Shown: positions 34,966 through 47,616 of the stretch, piece after piece | How positions within the stretch are numbered: position 1 is the stretch's first letter | Layout: each line of letters starts with the position of its first letter | NCBI RefSeq assembly: GCF_018873765.1 | Contig: NC_057921.1 | Span: 65,399,557-65,463,556, forward strand | Length of the DNA stretch: 64,000 nucleotides | Direction: 5' to 3' | DNA from: Telopea speciosissima | Lineage: Eukaryota; Streptophyta; Magnoliopsida; Proteales; Proteaceae | Position numbers and translations under genes: made by a program | The notes under the pieces: generated by a model | What the model was told of the DNA's origin: nothing | What the model saw: the letters and a program-made list of their open reading frames with translations, nothing else | Databases searched by the model: none

Positions 34966-37900
34966 CTAGTACTCCCATTTCTTAAGCTCCATGCCTTCTG
35001 GAGGACTGCCTTCCACCTTCTTTGCACCCACTTCTTTCCAGTTTGTGGACAAAACTGTCCCATGTGACTCCACCTATAATCAAGCACCAAGAAGAGAAAA
35101 AAAGAGTTTACATTTTTTGCGTGAAAAGACAATTTTTAATGAAGCTTCATAGTTTCGCCTGGCAAATGAAATGCTGCCAGAGCATTAAGCACAATATTAC
35201 TATGATTTAATACGATTTAAGACTTGGGTAGAGCCGTAGAACAAAGAAGCTGGAGTCGGTTTTCCAAAGCTGAAGATGGATGGAATAGAGAAAGGACATA
35301 CGGTAATGTGAGGGAGCCTCTTGGCTTAAAATTTTCATAATGGACTGCAATGTGGGGGAAGATAACAAGTGCAGTATGGTAGGAAACTTCAGTTATTGAT
35401 AGAAAAGATCATAAAAACCATAGTTGTCATGGCGTCTAGGCAACCCTAGGCGTTGGAGGGGAAAAATCAAGGCGACAGCGACTCCACCAAGGCACCACCT
35501 TGACAACTATGATAAAAACAGAAGAGGTGTATTATGATCCAAGTCTTACAAAAGATTTCCTCATGGCTCGCCGGGTGTCCTCATCCGCATCTTGATATAT
35601 GTCCCGGAACAGTTTGTTCAAAGCCGCATCTCCTTCTAGCTTTTCATCTTTTTCCTGAAAACCCAAACAACAGCAGTTTTGAGGATTCAATTAACAAACT
35701 ATCTCAGTTTTGAGGATATAATTAGTCTCATAGAAGTAGACTCCAAATGCACATGAAAATGCTTCCACATCAAAACTAAAAGATTATTGACAAACCTCCT
35801 TCTTGACTTGGGCTTCAAGCTTATCCCAATCAACAACTCTTGATTTTGACGAGGGATATGTAGGTCGTACAGTTCCAGTACCTCCAGGTTATTAAAAAAC
35901 AACAACAATAAGATGTAAAATACATGGTAATATATTCTCTTCTACAGTGTGAAGCCCTTCAAACACCAATTTATTAATCTCTACCCAGCTAAGACTGAAT
36001 TCATTTAACATTAAAGTGAGAAATGAAACAAAAAATCCCACACAACAGGAAAGGCCAAAGAGAACCACATATATGCTTGCAGAAAGAGAGTTGACAACAA
36101 AAGTGAAATTACCCCCACGCAAATTTATCAACCTTGGAGGTACGAGAGCACTGAAACACAAAACAAGGATTTACAAGCATGGTCACTTACCTGATGGTAC
36201 ATTAATCTTCTGTATAATTGTATTTTCCCTAGTAAATTCCAAAGATGTCCAGTTGATGGCCTCAGCTTTTGCAAGCCGTATCTCAACTTTGGTTGACAAA
36301 ACATCATATCTGCATTTCTCTGGTATTATCTGTTCTTTTCCCACAAGCAAACACCAAAAGGATTTAACAATCAAAACAGCTTTCTAAGTAAGTGGTTGCA
36401 ATATAGGCAACTCAATATTCTTCTAGAAAAGTAAGAAATTACACGTCTTGGTGATACCTTTCAAAACTAAAGACAGGGCACATCTAGAGACAGGAAACAT
36501 TTATTAAGACAGTTTTCAATAGAATATGCTACACCACATGGTCCTCTATAGAGAATTAGCTATAGAAGCTAGAAAGCAAGGGGGAGATAAGGATAAGAAA
36601 AGGCACAGGAAGATGCGCCAATGGAATCAATTCTGTGAAAGAGTTCCATGACCCCCTCCTTAGTCGACAGTGTAAGGATAGAGCAGAGAATTAGCGTACT
36701 AAAACAAAATTGCAATGATGAGGATTACCTTCCCAAACAAGCGAGGTTGAAAATGATATGAATCTTCTCCAGGAACATCAATGGAAACACTTAGCTGCAA
36801 GCCAACAATGAATAGCATTTCTTATCCCATCATCTTTGTTAATGAGTTGAGGATTCAACTGTAAATCAATGATAATAAATGAACCAATAATGATGTATCA
36901 GATTAAATAAGAAACATACAATCTGTTCACCAAATTCAACAGCCACATTTTTGGATGGTATTCCCTTGGCAAAAATAGTCACAACTACTGCTTCTGGCTT
37001 CTGATAGTATTCATGCCTGTGTAAACAAATAATTAAAAGCACAAAGAGAAGAAGTCAATAAATATTCAAGTTAATCATTTAATTGAGAGTAATGTGTCTG
37101 ATGTATGCTACTAATACATTGTCAACATAACATGAAAACTTAAGACTCTTAAGAAACCTTGGTGAACTGCATATTCTACAGGCCTTCACTCTTGGATAAT
37201 GATTCAATGAGAAGGGTCTCACATTGGACCAAATTGATAGTGACTTCGGAAATTATATTGGTCAAGTCACAGCTAATTCCACTGACTCACAAAAGGTTGA
37301 ATAACTACAGCATGGTCTCCAAGAATCAGAGCCCTTGCTTTATTTGAACAATAAATTTCTTTTCTTCTCCTTTGCATAAGGGTTTTTCAATTGTGGGAGC
37401 TGTCGAATAAAAGGAGAGAATATATATTTTATAGAGCAAGCTTGGTTATTACATGAATCAAAAGTACCTGTATTTTGGTTTAGCTCGTGTCACCAGTGTT
37501 GGCTGGCTATTCTGGCTCAGAGAAGAATCGTTTACAGTTCCATCTGATAAATGTGATCCAACAGGAGTCACAGCAGTTGGTGGAGTACTTTGTGTCAATT
37601 GCTTGGGTATTTCACCAGTTTCCTCTGATGAAGCATAAGAAAATTCCATCATGAGAGATAACACATAAATTTCATAAAGATGTGAATATGAACTTTTCCT
37701 CTTGACAATCCTCTCTCAGTTACCAGTTAAAAATGGAAATATTTATGCAAACATCTAATACTGAAAAACTGCTACAATTCCATAACGTTAATCATGGACA
37801 AGCTAACAAAAAAATATAATGTTTTTCACCAAGATGTGAACTTGACCATTTTAATTGAATTTAATTGATTGAAATTCATTCTTATAGGCAGCTCAACCAC

Positions 37901-40900
37901 ACATATGAATCTAATGCAGACTACAACAACTGAAAACAGTACAATAATTAAAGCAAGCATTGTTGCATGAAGCACCATTAATGGGAGATCAATGGGTGCC
38001 ACGCACATGATGAATTGAGAGAGAAACCTAACTTAGATATACAAGATTACAATTCCAATCATCAACCATATCATATACAAGGTTACAAATGCAAACACAA
38101 TCTGAACTAGTGAAGATCAAATTACCGACCAAGTACAAGTCCACATGAAGTTTATAGTTTGATTTTACATTCTAAATATTCTTTAACCCTCTTCTATTAG
38201 TTGCTAAAGAAGAAGATTCCTATAATTATATGGTAAATGGGTTAAGAAGATATTTACATGTGAGCCTTCAACAGTTCTCTCATATGCTAAAACTATTGTG
38301 ATTCTTGTGCACAAGGAGCATCACACCAACCTCTTGCATTGGACATATTGGGCTAAGTTCCAATAGACCCTACTACTACAGGAAGAACTTACTCTGAACC
38401 CCTTTTTCTTCCTTTCTAATTTTTTTTTTTGTTTCTGATTAAACTCAAAAGTCCCACACAACCTACTCTTGCAGCCCCATAACCGATTCTAAGGGACTAT
38501 CAGCCTAACTTTCACCCTCACTACGGCACAGTTTTGAACAGCAAATATCTCTTAAAAAACTCTTCTCAGAAGCATCCAAATGCAGTGAAAACCTCTCACA
38601 CCATTGGTACCTACTCCTGCACTCATTTGGGGCAATATGAGGTTCTAAAACCCGGCTTGGATCGCTTATGGGCCCACCCAAACTCAAAATATGTCAATAA
38701 TAAGAGATAGTGGCAATTCTGTAAATATATCAAGTCTACAAGGGAAGTGGCAGTACTGTAATTAAACAGAAGTTCAAACACTAGTGTATTGTATTAGTGT
38801 GAAGGGCAAACTTGGAAGAGGAGATAACATAAGGACAATAGGGGTTAATATTAAGCTTAAAGCAAAGAGAGCACCCTTTTATCCTATCTATGGAAAATGA
38901 AAGTCAGAATATATCGCGAAGAACAAGGTCAGGCAGAAAGAAAAATCAGAAGAAGAATCATAGAAATAGAAGAGGGGGGGGGGGCAATCCTGGAAAGCAA
39001 ATATAAAAAGGAAATAGAAGCACAACCGTATGGTTGTCTTCAACCTTACAACTAACCCAGAAAAGCGTAAACAGCTGCAGTTCGAAAGAGATTACTCCTT
39101 CATGGGTTCTCAGTTGGCTACAAATTTTCAGGGCTAAGTCAATATTGAAGATCTCTCTTGGATGTACATCATTATCAGCCCAAGGACGAAGCAGGAGAGA
39201 TGTACTTGATGTCTGAAACTACCACTGGCGGAGGAGGGTAAGTCTGATCAGAAATTAGCTTTGCAACTCAATGTTACAGCAAGATTTGGGAATGGGAATT
39301 CTACAGGTAATGTCGCCCTAGGGCAAGTATTAAAGTCCCAAGGTTTGAGGCTAACAGGAACAGATCTATGAGAAATCAATGTCTCTCTTACTACACCCAG
39401 AACTTGTGCAAGAACAGGGGAGGTTTCAGGGTATGCGACAGGGAGAAGAAGCAAGGAAAGAGCAGGAGAAAAGGTAAAGGGAGAAGTGTATCTGAGATGG
39501 GAGAATAATGGGGAAAAATAAAAGAGATGAAACCAGTGACCACAGTCACGCCACAGTACGATCACCCTCAATAACCCAAAACTTCACTCAAATTTTCATC
39601 AATTCTCAATCTAATTCTCTCTACCGTATTACATGACCAAAAGAAAAGCAAAACATATTAATGGAAACTAAATAGTCCCAAGCAAAATCTCCTATGTATC
39701 TACCCAACCTCCTTAGATAAAGAGACCTATGTGGTCTACCAACCCTTGCCAAACCAGAAAATTGGTTTAGGACCAATCCTTGGTTTGGGCCACCAAAGTG
39801 GTTCATGTTTGTCCAGCCAGGCTAGGGCCACAGCAACATACACGTGCAGTTAAGCATCCAAAATTCTGAAGAAAGCACAAAGTGTGGGTGGGTGTAATGG
39901 TGGATGGGTAATTGAAATACTATATAGGTGGAGAAGCTTAAAAAAAATAAACCTTGATCAACTAGATTACCATTTCAAACCGTATAGCAAAAGGCCACTA
40001 AGAAAATATAACAATACTGTCATCTAAACCTGATAGAAAATAGCTGGCCAATCAATTACACTATGAACTTATAATACACGCTTACACACCTGCAATGCGG
40101 TCATTGCACTCATTAATCAAACTAGTAAACCGTGGCTCGGATGGCACCAAAGATACACCTGCCTCGAGCGCTGCTTTGGCAGTCTGATATTCTTCAAGCT
40201 TCATACATGCAGTACTGTAGACAAAAGCACATAATTAATAATAATAATAATAATAAAATGTAACATGGTAACCATGTGCCCTCCACTATCAGAATCATAT
40301 TATCCACACCAGATAGAAGATTATGTTAAATGCACCTTTACTTCTGGGACAAGGAATACATAATAAGCATCAATGGATCACAAGTTGATTGAGGTGTTAT
40401 AATAAACTACAGACATGGACACCTTGAAATCAATTTACAGCCCAGTAAAAACTCAGTCACTATATTGTCGAAGATGACATCTTATAACCACTTTACAACC
40501 AACCCACTAGATTATACTTCTAAACACTTGCACAGCACCTGTTCTGGGTGCTGAGGCTAGAGAAAAAAACTTGACTGATATTGGCCAGGCCATGTGAACC
40601 CATTAACCACAATGCAGACTGTCAAAAAGATGAAATAAAAAAAGAGAAGAAAAAAGAAATCATCTCCTCTGAGAAGCAAATGAGGAATACTCCAAATTCC
40701 AAGTACCACAATGTTCAAAATCTCTGCAGATACGCACACAATGAGGCAAAACAGACAACCTGGACCAGAATTCCCTCTAGTTGGTTTGGTTAACCAGACA
40801 ATCAAGAAACGTAATGCCTCTTACTGCCTAAATAGAAATAAATAATACTCAAAAACCCCCCAACGGATCAAATACACTCAAATATATTCCAAGGGAGATA

Positions 40901-42449
40901 CCAATGGAAATTGGTCAGTCAAATGCTATTAAGAATCTGAAGCATTTATACACCTGTACTTGTAAAATTGTACAAATATCACAAGAAGTAGAAAACATTA
41001 CAATTAATAACTCAGAGATAGACAGTAAATGTAAACAATTATGTTGGAAAGATCTATTAGCAATCCCCCCCCCCCCAACCACACAAAAAAAAAAAAACAA
41101 AAAAAGATCGGTACATCAACTATAAATAAGGCACAAGGGACTCACGCTTTACGTAGGTATGCCTTGGCCATTGAAGAGTCCAACTCAATCGCTCTGTTTG
41201 CATCAGCAACGGCTTCTGCTCAGAAAATGCACATGAATCAACAATCTTTGATCAACTAATTCGAGGCCATACACACATAATTTATCTACTAACAGTGATC
41301 TAGTATGTAAAATGATCAATGATCAAAGCAAAAAAAAAAAAAAAACATCACAAAAAGAGATCAATCATTCCTTTTCTCAGAAAGTCCTAGACATTTAACG
41401 TACTTTTTTTTTGGGTAGAAAACATTTAACATACTTTTGTGCTTCTAATTTATGCTACTCTTAGGTTGTGTTTGGTATGCATTCTTGGAATAGATTTTCG
41501 GTTAGAAGGCATTCTGAAGCGAGGAAATTGAGAAGAATCAGGTTTCAGAATATGTTCTAGATCCAAAATTCTTGCTTCAGAATGTGTTCTAGACCCAAAA
41601 TCTATTCTGAATTTCACTGGAATGGAAACAAGGTAATTTCTAACCGTCTACATCTATCAGAAACCATGTTTCTTTCAAACCAATACAAAATGTAGTGGCT
41701 CACCAATACAAAAATTTAGACCATGCATTGGAGAAGGTCCCCTAGTAAACAATTTGAGGGATACAGTAAGCCAACAACTATGAATATGAATAAATATAAA
41801 AACTAGTCTGGGTCTTAAAGAAGACAATACAATTAAACTCATAAAACACCTTCAAATTGATTTCTCGTCTTCCCCCATGGCAACACAAAGCAAATTAATT
41901 GTCACAAGCTTCTACTGCATCTACCATCCTATGTCTACACTAGCACAATCTCTAAAACAATATAAACAGGGAACGTATGGTCCACCAAAAAGCATGACAG
42001 CAAGTATTGGATTGCAATAATAGAGCCTTTTTTTTTCCACTCCAAAAGAAACAAAAAATAAAGCTTTTTTCCATAAGAAGGCTTAATATGCGAATCGTAC
42101 ATCCTTGCTACTCTATTAGGACTAGAAAAATTTACAGAACGTATCTTCAATACAACCAATGCACTTAAACTGAAAGAACTGTCTACCAAGTTCCGACAGT
42201 AACCAAAAAAAAATCAGCGACAAATAATAACTCGAAACCCACGAAAAAAAAACAGGTAGAAACAGGAAGGGGAAGGGAAAAGTAAATACCAGTATAATTC
42301 CCAAGCTTGATATTGGCCTGGGCACGGTCAGCGTAGAGATCGGCATTCTTAGGGTCTATTTCTATGGCCTGCGTGTAAAGATCAACTGCAAGCTCGAAAT
42401 TGTCATCCACGAACGCCTCTTTTGCCCTCTTCTCAATATCAGGCGCCAT
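34966..42449 (-). CDS. SGT1: SGT1, HSP90 co-chaperone in immunity and SCF function
   Basis: SGT1 links HSP90 and RAR1 to NLR immune receptors and also acts with SCF ubiquitin ligases. Ten exons join in phase: 42449-42290, 41215-41146, 40214-40090, 37624-37468, 37016-36920, 36794-36729, 36329-36191, 35881-35796, 35654-35550 and 35073-34966, giving 370 residues. The N-terminal TPR domain spans about 1-118 ([34 protein letters not shown]). A variable linker leads to the CS domain at about 172-258 ([37 protein letters not shown]), the HSP90-binding surface. The SGS domain at about 281-370 contains [19 protein letters not shown] and ends [16 protein letters not shown]. The start is the first ATG at 42449. 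All splice sites seen are GT-AG. The gene looks intact. Confidence 0.96.
35419..35511. mobile_element. hAT MITE, CAAGG-terminus family, copy 4 (93 bp)
   Basis: This very short copy lies in the last SGT1 intron. It starts CATAGTTGTCATGGCG and ends CACCTTGACAACTATG, with a perfect 8 bp duplication ATAAAAAC at 35411-35418 and 35512-35519. It is almost nothing but two ends, so it is a minimal deletion derivative. Confidence 0.88.
37625..40089. other. Large SGT1 intron 3
   Basis: This 2.5 kb intron contains no transposase or host exon I can recognise. A G homopolymer lies near 38975. The segment 39640-39830 (repeated TTGG/CCAA words, GTTTGTCCAGCCAGG) resembles 51690-51830 and 52670-52770 in the NDUFA5 intron, so a decayed dispersed repeat is likely. 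Confidence 0.4.
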
Positions 42450-42610
42450 TGACAAAGCTTGGACAATTACGACTAGACCAGAGAATCAAGTTTTCGCTTA
42501 CGATTTGTAGTTTCCAGTTCCAGAAATAAGTAAAGAGCTGTGAATCAGAAGAAAGAAATAAAGAAAGGAAGACGGAGTAGAGGGAGACTCGAAGACTCTC
42601 CGGCTCCGCC

Positions 42611-42623
42611 TTCTGGAGACTTC
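42611..42623. promoter_or_regulatory. Imperfect heat shock element upstream of SGT1
   Basis: The sequence TTCTGGAGACTTC fits nTTCnnGAAnnTTCn with one mismatch (GAG for GAA). It lies 162 bp upstream of the SGT1 ATG, so it could sit in the promoter or the 5' UTR. A single near match may arise by chance. Confidence 0.3.
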
Positions 42624-42773
42624 TTTTATTCACAAAGAGGTAGTATTAGGGAGGACCCGCTTTAATCGCGATTAAGGCGAAGGATAGAATATTAGAAAGG
42701 AAAAAAGGGTTAGCGGATAGCTACGCTGCCTTCTTTTTTGTTTTTTTAGTAGAATACGCTGCCCGTCTGGAAT

Positions 42774-43312
42774 CAGGGTTTTAAAACACGGAATCGAGAT
42801 CTGGATCATCTCGGAGATTCCGATTAATAAAAAAATCATCAGGAATCGGTTAAGATCATGCCCTAAACCTAGTTTTCATCTAAGGATTGACCGAGTCTGA
42901 TCATTGAAAATTGGGATTCAAATTGGCCAGAACATGCCCCAACCCTAGCTTTGGCACAAGGATTGACTGAGTCGGATCGATCGAAACCGAGATCCATCAG
43001 GAATTTAACCTGCGAATTTAGTAATTATGAATTGGGTGCACAAAGCAAAGATAGGCCAAGTCATTTTGAGGCAAACGGATCATTTATCATAAAGAGGATG
43101 AGCTTCAAGAGAATGATTCAGAGTTCTAGTAGAGTGGAATCATGCAATACCAAATATGAATAGATCTTCCAAAGAATAAGTCGAACCAAAACATGCCCTG
43201 ATCTTAGTTTTCTTACAAGAATTGATCGAGCCAAATCGACCATAATCCAAATTGGGATAGGCCTGATCGGAATCAGCCGAGGGCGATCCCAATCTAGATT
43301 ATTGAAACCTTG
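42774..43312. repeat. Putative hAT-like MITE upstream of SGT1
   Basis: The ends are CAGGGTTTTAAAACACGG and (complement of the right end) CAAGGTTTCAATAATC, followed inside by inverted GGAATC/GATTCC words. The expected 8 bp flanks match only partly (TCTGGAAT and CTTGGAAG), so the class is uncertain. The interior repeats CCTAG and GACTGAGTC-like words about 100 bp apart. Confidence 0.4.
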
Positions 43313-45140
43313 CTTGGAAGTGAACCTCCCACGTTAAGGGAATGGGAGGCATGGGAGGAGGTGTAAGGGAGTCACATGTCGGGAAAAAGAGAAGGCGTGA
43401 GAGGTAGGGGTGGGCTTTCATCAATCGAGAGAGGTCGGTCCTACTGGTGTGGGTTTATAATTGACACCCTCATGAAAAGGCACATGACATTGGCAATGTG
43501 GCCATCATTTTTCATATTAAGTATGAGGAAAGAAAATTACTACATTATCCTTGTAAAGTTGTACAGATTCTTTTATACGCAATCGGGCCTACATTGATAA
43601 TCTTTTTTATTCTCATCTTGTGAGCCTCATATGGATGATACCATTTTTCAATCCCTTATTAATCTAGTTGCAGCTTCCTTCTTACATTGCTCTTATAGGA
43701 AACATGTCCCTCAAAACCTAAAGATCAATTACAAATAATTACGACAAAGAACTTGAATTAAAGATCAATTACAAATAATTACAACAAAGAACTTGAATTT
43801 TTCTTCACCCATACATGATAAAGGGATTTTACACTTTATTGTGGTCGGATGAGATTCGAAGGGTAGTGTAGAATAAGGGTGCAGAGAAACTTTCTCCTGT
43901 TACAAGTTAATGAAATTCTATTAAAAAGATGCAAATTAACTATAGAAAGTTATGTAAAGGTTGAACCGGTTTTAGTTTCTTTTTCAACACGTGCTTTCAA
44001 GATCTTGATAAGGAAAAAGTTTCTCATCACCATCAACAATATCCCACCTCCTATTGTATGTGTTCGAAAGTACCTCTTCCAATCCAATCCAAGGTTAGAT
44101 TCTATGGCATAAGAGGTTCTCCCTTCACCATGGAAGAAGGAAAACTTGATTCACTAGTTAATATATCCAACTTGGGATTATATCAAGCAAATCCACATCA
44201 ATGCAAGATCGATCGCCACAAATACCGACCCATGGCTGCCAATCTTTGGCTGATCTTCCTCAAAGGCTAGCTGATATCGTCGGGATCCTAGTCTATCATT
44301 GATATTGATTTTATTAATTATTAGAACAAACATCAAAAGAAACACGAACAAAAACAAAAACAGAGCAAGATGACACGAGATTTAATGTGGTTTGCACACC
44401 AATATGGTGTGCTACGTCCACAAGCGAAGTTGAAGATGTTTCACTATGTAAATCGGAGAAAGTTACAATGGAGATCTCTCATGAACATCAAAAAACAGCG
44501 TGATTGCTCTCTCTCAGAAACTCTAATATAAAAAACCCTAAAACTTATTCACTTTACAACAAATCGGGTAAAAAATATAAATACTCTGCTACCATCACAA
44601 ATCTCAGAAAAAAAAGTTTCATTCGGGTCGCCACCAAAAATGTCAAAACGTATCATTTTTCAAAACGGGTACAAGAATTCGAGACATATAAAACATTAAT
44701 CCTTCCCATTAGACATGAGATTTGAATGATTTGATATCAATAAGCTTAACTATATTCGGTGCAAAATTGTATCTTTTTCATTTTGAAATTAAGGCTGGAA
44801 TCTAGAGATAATTAACTAAGAAGGTTATGAGATTTTCAAGATTCAACCACAATCAATTTGTGATATATTCGCATTCTAGAAGCAAGAAAATTAATAGAGA
44901 AGAATCAAGTTTCAGAATATCTTCGAGACATACCTCAAAATCTCTATTCCGACAAAAATGCATACCAAACACAACCAAAGAGATCGAAGTTGTTCATATG
45001 AAATTAACATGGATTTTTGTTTAATTTGTACAAGTCCACCCTCAAGGCCTTGTTCCTATTCTTAATTTATACAATCATAAAGAGCATATAATTAAGCAAT
45101 CTTTTTCCCAGTTTGGCCTTGGACCTAAACCAAGTTTGGC
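43313..45140. other. Intergenic region between SGT1 and the WRKY gene
   Basis: There is no convincing gene. It contains a hAT-like terminus ATTGACACCCTC near 43461, a 40 bp tandem duplication at 43721-43799, an LTR-like word GGTGTGCTACGTCCAC near 44405, and a segment at 44860-44985 (TTCAGAATATCTTC, ATGCATACCAAACACAACC) that is the inverse of one at 41463-41600 in an SGT1 intron, indicating a shared short element. Confidence 0.45.
43721..43799 (+). repeat. 40 bp tandem duplication
   Basis: The unit AAAGATCAATTACAAATAAT continuing to AGAACTTGAATT occurs twice in a row with one base change. It looks like a recent slippage or repair duplication in intergenic DNA. Confidence 0.85.
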
Positions 45141-47616
45141 TTAAAATCTTGTTAGGAATTGCATCTGCTTCAAAAGAGGGCTCAAACGCTCCATTAGTTT
45201 CTCACATGGATGATTGTGAACGCCTTCATATGTTGTCACAACGATGCTTGTGTCCTTGGATAGCCTTTGAACCTGCTTCTTCACATTGCATGTATGGTGC
45301 GTGCAGCGGTAGTAGCTTCTTTAAAGTTTAGTTAGTAGGAGAAAAACATGGTAATTAAGCATGATAATCATAGAAGATAAAACTAAAACAAGAATTAAGG
45401 CATATGTATTGAAAAGTATTTATGGCTTTAAATAGAGGTGAATCATGAATGGAAGAACATTATATGTAACAAACCTTGTTTAATTGGGAATAATGAAGGC
45501 TTAATTAGTTAAGTTGAGATATATATAGAAAAGCATTTCCTTATTTGTCCACTCTCTTAGATCTATTTGAGTGCATCTTCCTCCAATCTGTTTGCAAGGT
45601 CTGGTCTAAGTTCAGGTGGGAATGCTCGCTAGGGAATAGAATAATTTTTTAAGGCAGGTAGGTAAAATTTTTCCGCACCTTATTCAAGGGCTTTTAAGAA
45701 GTGGCGGGAAATATTTTAACTAACGTGGTGAAGTACTCAGAAGTTGTAACCTTCTTTTGATTACCCATTACCTTATTCCCAAAAGTTCTTTAAGTTAGGC
45801 ATAAAAATTATTAGAGAAATAGAACATCGCCCGATCACATAGTGCACGCCACCACTGCACCTTGACATAGAAACGCAGGAAATGACCCATCACAAATTTA
45901 GTGGTTTTTTCTCAACCTTAATTATGGCCTATAGTATCATGTATGTGATTTTTCTCTATATTTTCTCAAGTCATCCCTATTTTTCAAAATAACTTTTTTC
46001 AATCATTTTTCAAAGTATTATTTTACTAGAATATAATCTGATCAAACTCAAAATTAATAAATAATTAGATTATAAAATTGAGAATTTTTTTCATAGAATT
46101 TATGATCTTATAATGCCACATGGTAGATAACAGTGTTGGTGCTAGATGAGTATGGGCATTGGTTAAACACTTCCATTTATATTAAAAGGAGAGAGCTTGT
46201 TCTTACCAAGAAAAAAAAAAAAAAAAAGGAGAGAGCTTGTGGTCCAATTGAAAGTCATGTGATTGATCCATAAACCCAAGCTAATTGGTTGGATCGATAA
46301 ATATTTATTCATGTGTATGGAGGGCTGATCAGACCATTTTAGCATGTATTTTCATGGTCCAACTCAATCATATAATCGACGGGAATTTATGAACCCAAAG
46401 GGGAAGTGAAATTATTCTATTTCATTGGCTTCCAGCCTTATAGCAGCCAAGGATAAAAAACTTGGGTTTCCACCCGGCTGAAATTGAGTTTTGGTCGAAA
46501 CTAGGGAATTATATTTTTCCCATTGATGGGAAACCTTGGATGGAGGGGTTTCTAACAAACATGGTCGAAATTGGTCGAAACATGGTCAAAATGAGGTATT
46601 ATATAGGCCTAGTTCAAGGTGGTTCAACCATGTTTGTCGAAACATGGTTGAAACCATCAAGCTTTGGTTGAAACCCTGGATTTTTTAAAATCACCCTTTA
46701 ACTTGTCAGAAACTTGCAAAACCGAGTTAACTCGATGGTTTCGACAGGTTTCGATTGAGTTCTTCTTCCATAGTTATTATTTGATAACACAACCAAAATG
46801 TCCATTACCTCCTCTCCCCCCCCCCCCCCCCTCCGCGCCCCTAAAGGAAAAAAAATCAAGTTTTCCTTCAGCCATGTTCAAGAGAGAATTTGTTAACCGT
46901 AGTGATCTTTCGGTCTCCATAGGGTATCGTGCAATTTAGGGGATATGTTCGACCATTCGTACATAAGGGTATCTTTTAGAACCCTAGGATGCTGGGTTTT
47001 TCTTCAACTTTTCGATCTGCTAAAAAAAACAAGTTTCTGATTTGGTTCATGAAAAAGGAAAGAAGACAATGAAGCAACAAAGAAGTAGAAAGGACATACA
47101 TGAATATGAGCTATTGAACAGTGCATAATTGCATGTTTAAATCTATCAAAAACTGTTAAAAGTCATGCAACGTGGAGTATACTAATTAAAAACCCACCTG
47201 GGATAGATGCTATTCTTCACAGCTTTCTGTCCATATTTCCTCCACCTATACCCATCATCAAGTATATCATCAGCACTCCTTGTCTGGAAGGCAAACCTCG
47301 GACGAGTTGCTTTCCTAGTCATCCTGCTCAACTTTCCCTTATCTTTACTTCCTTTATTATTCTCTTCTTCACCTTGACCACCATCAACTGATGATGATGA
47401 TGCAGAGACCACTGCTGGTGTTTGTTCTCCAAATCCAATTGAAGTATTAGTAGTACTGGAGAGAAGGCTAATCCAGTCTATATCCGGTTGAACCATTCGT
47501 TGGGGAAATTGGTGAGATGGGTACATTGAGGTGGATGGAAGCAATAAGGGTTCTAAGAGGTATGGAGAATTGTGTGATGGCAACATTGCTTGGGGGGCTT
47601 CTTCTTCTTCGTCCAT
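45141..47616 (-). CDS. WRKY transcription factor, group IIc (WRKY24/43/56-like)
   Basis: This is a nuclear DNA-binding regulator that recognises W-boxes (TTGAC). Two exons, 47616-47198 and 45318-45141, join in phase to give 198 residues. The N-terminal half is low complexity with acidic and Ser-rich tracts; a basic segment ([19 protein letters not shown]) leads into a single WRKY domain with [17 protein letters not shown]. The intron falls in the conserved PR/SYYRC position. Exon 2 supplies the zinc site C145-X4-C150-X23-H174-X-H176 (CTHHTC, EGVHNH), then a short tail [19 protein letters not shown]. The C-X4-C spacing and single domain define group IIc. The 1.9 kb intron contains a dispersed repeat. 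The gene appears intact; the specific orthologue cannot be chosen from sequence alone. Confidence 0.93.
46450..46760. repeat. TTTCGACC-rich dispersed repeat in the WRKY intron
   Basis: The segment is rich in GGTCGAAAC, AACATGGTCGAAA and GGTTTCGACAGG. The same words occur at 7370-7530 (GTTTCGACCC, GTGTCGAAACCGAG), so both are probably copies of one short element. No clear ends or target duplication were found. Confidence 0.4.

Noticed and set aside
44350-44500. LTR-like words (GGTGTGCTACGTCCAC) suggesting a retrotransposon
   Set aside because: No paired LTR, primer-binding site, gag or pol frame was found, so no element is called.
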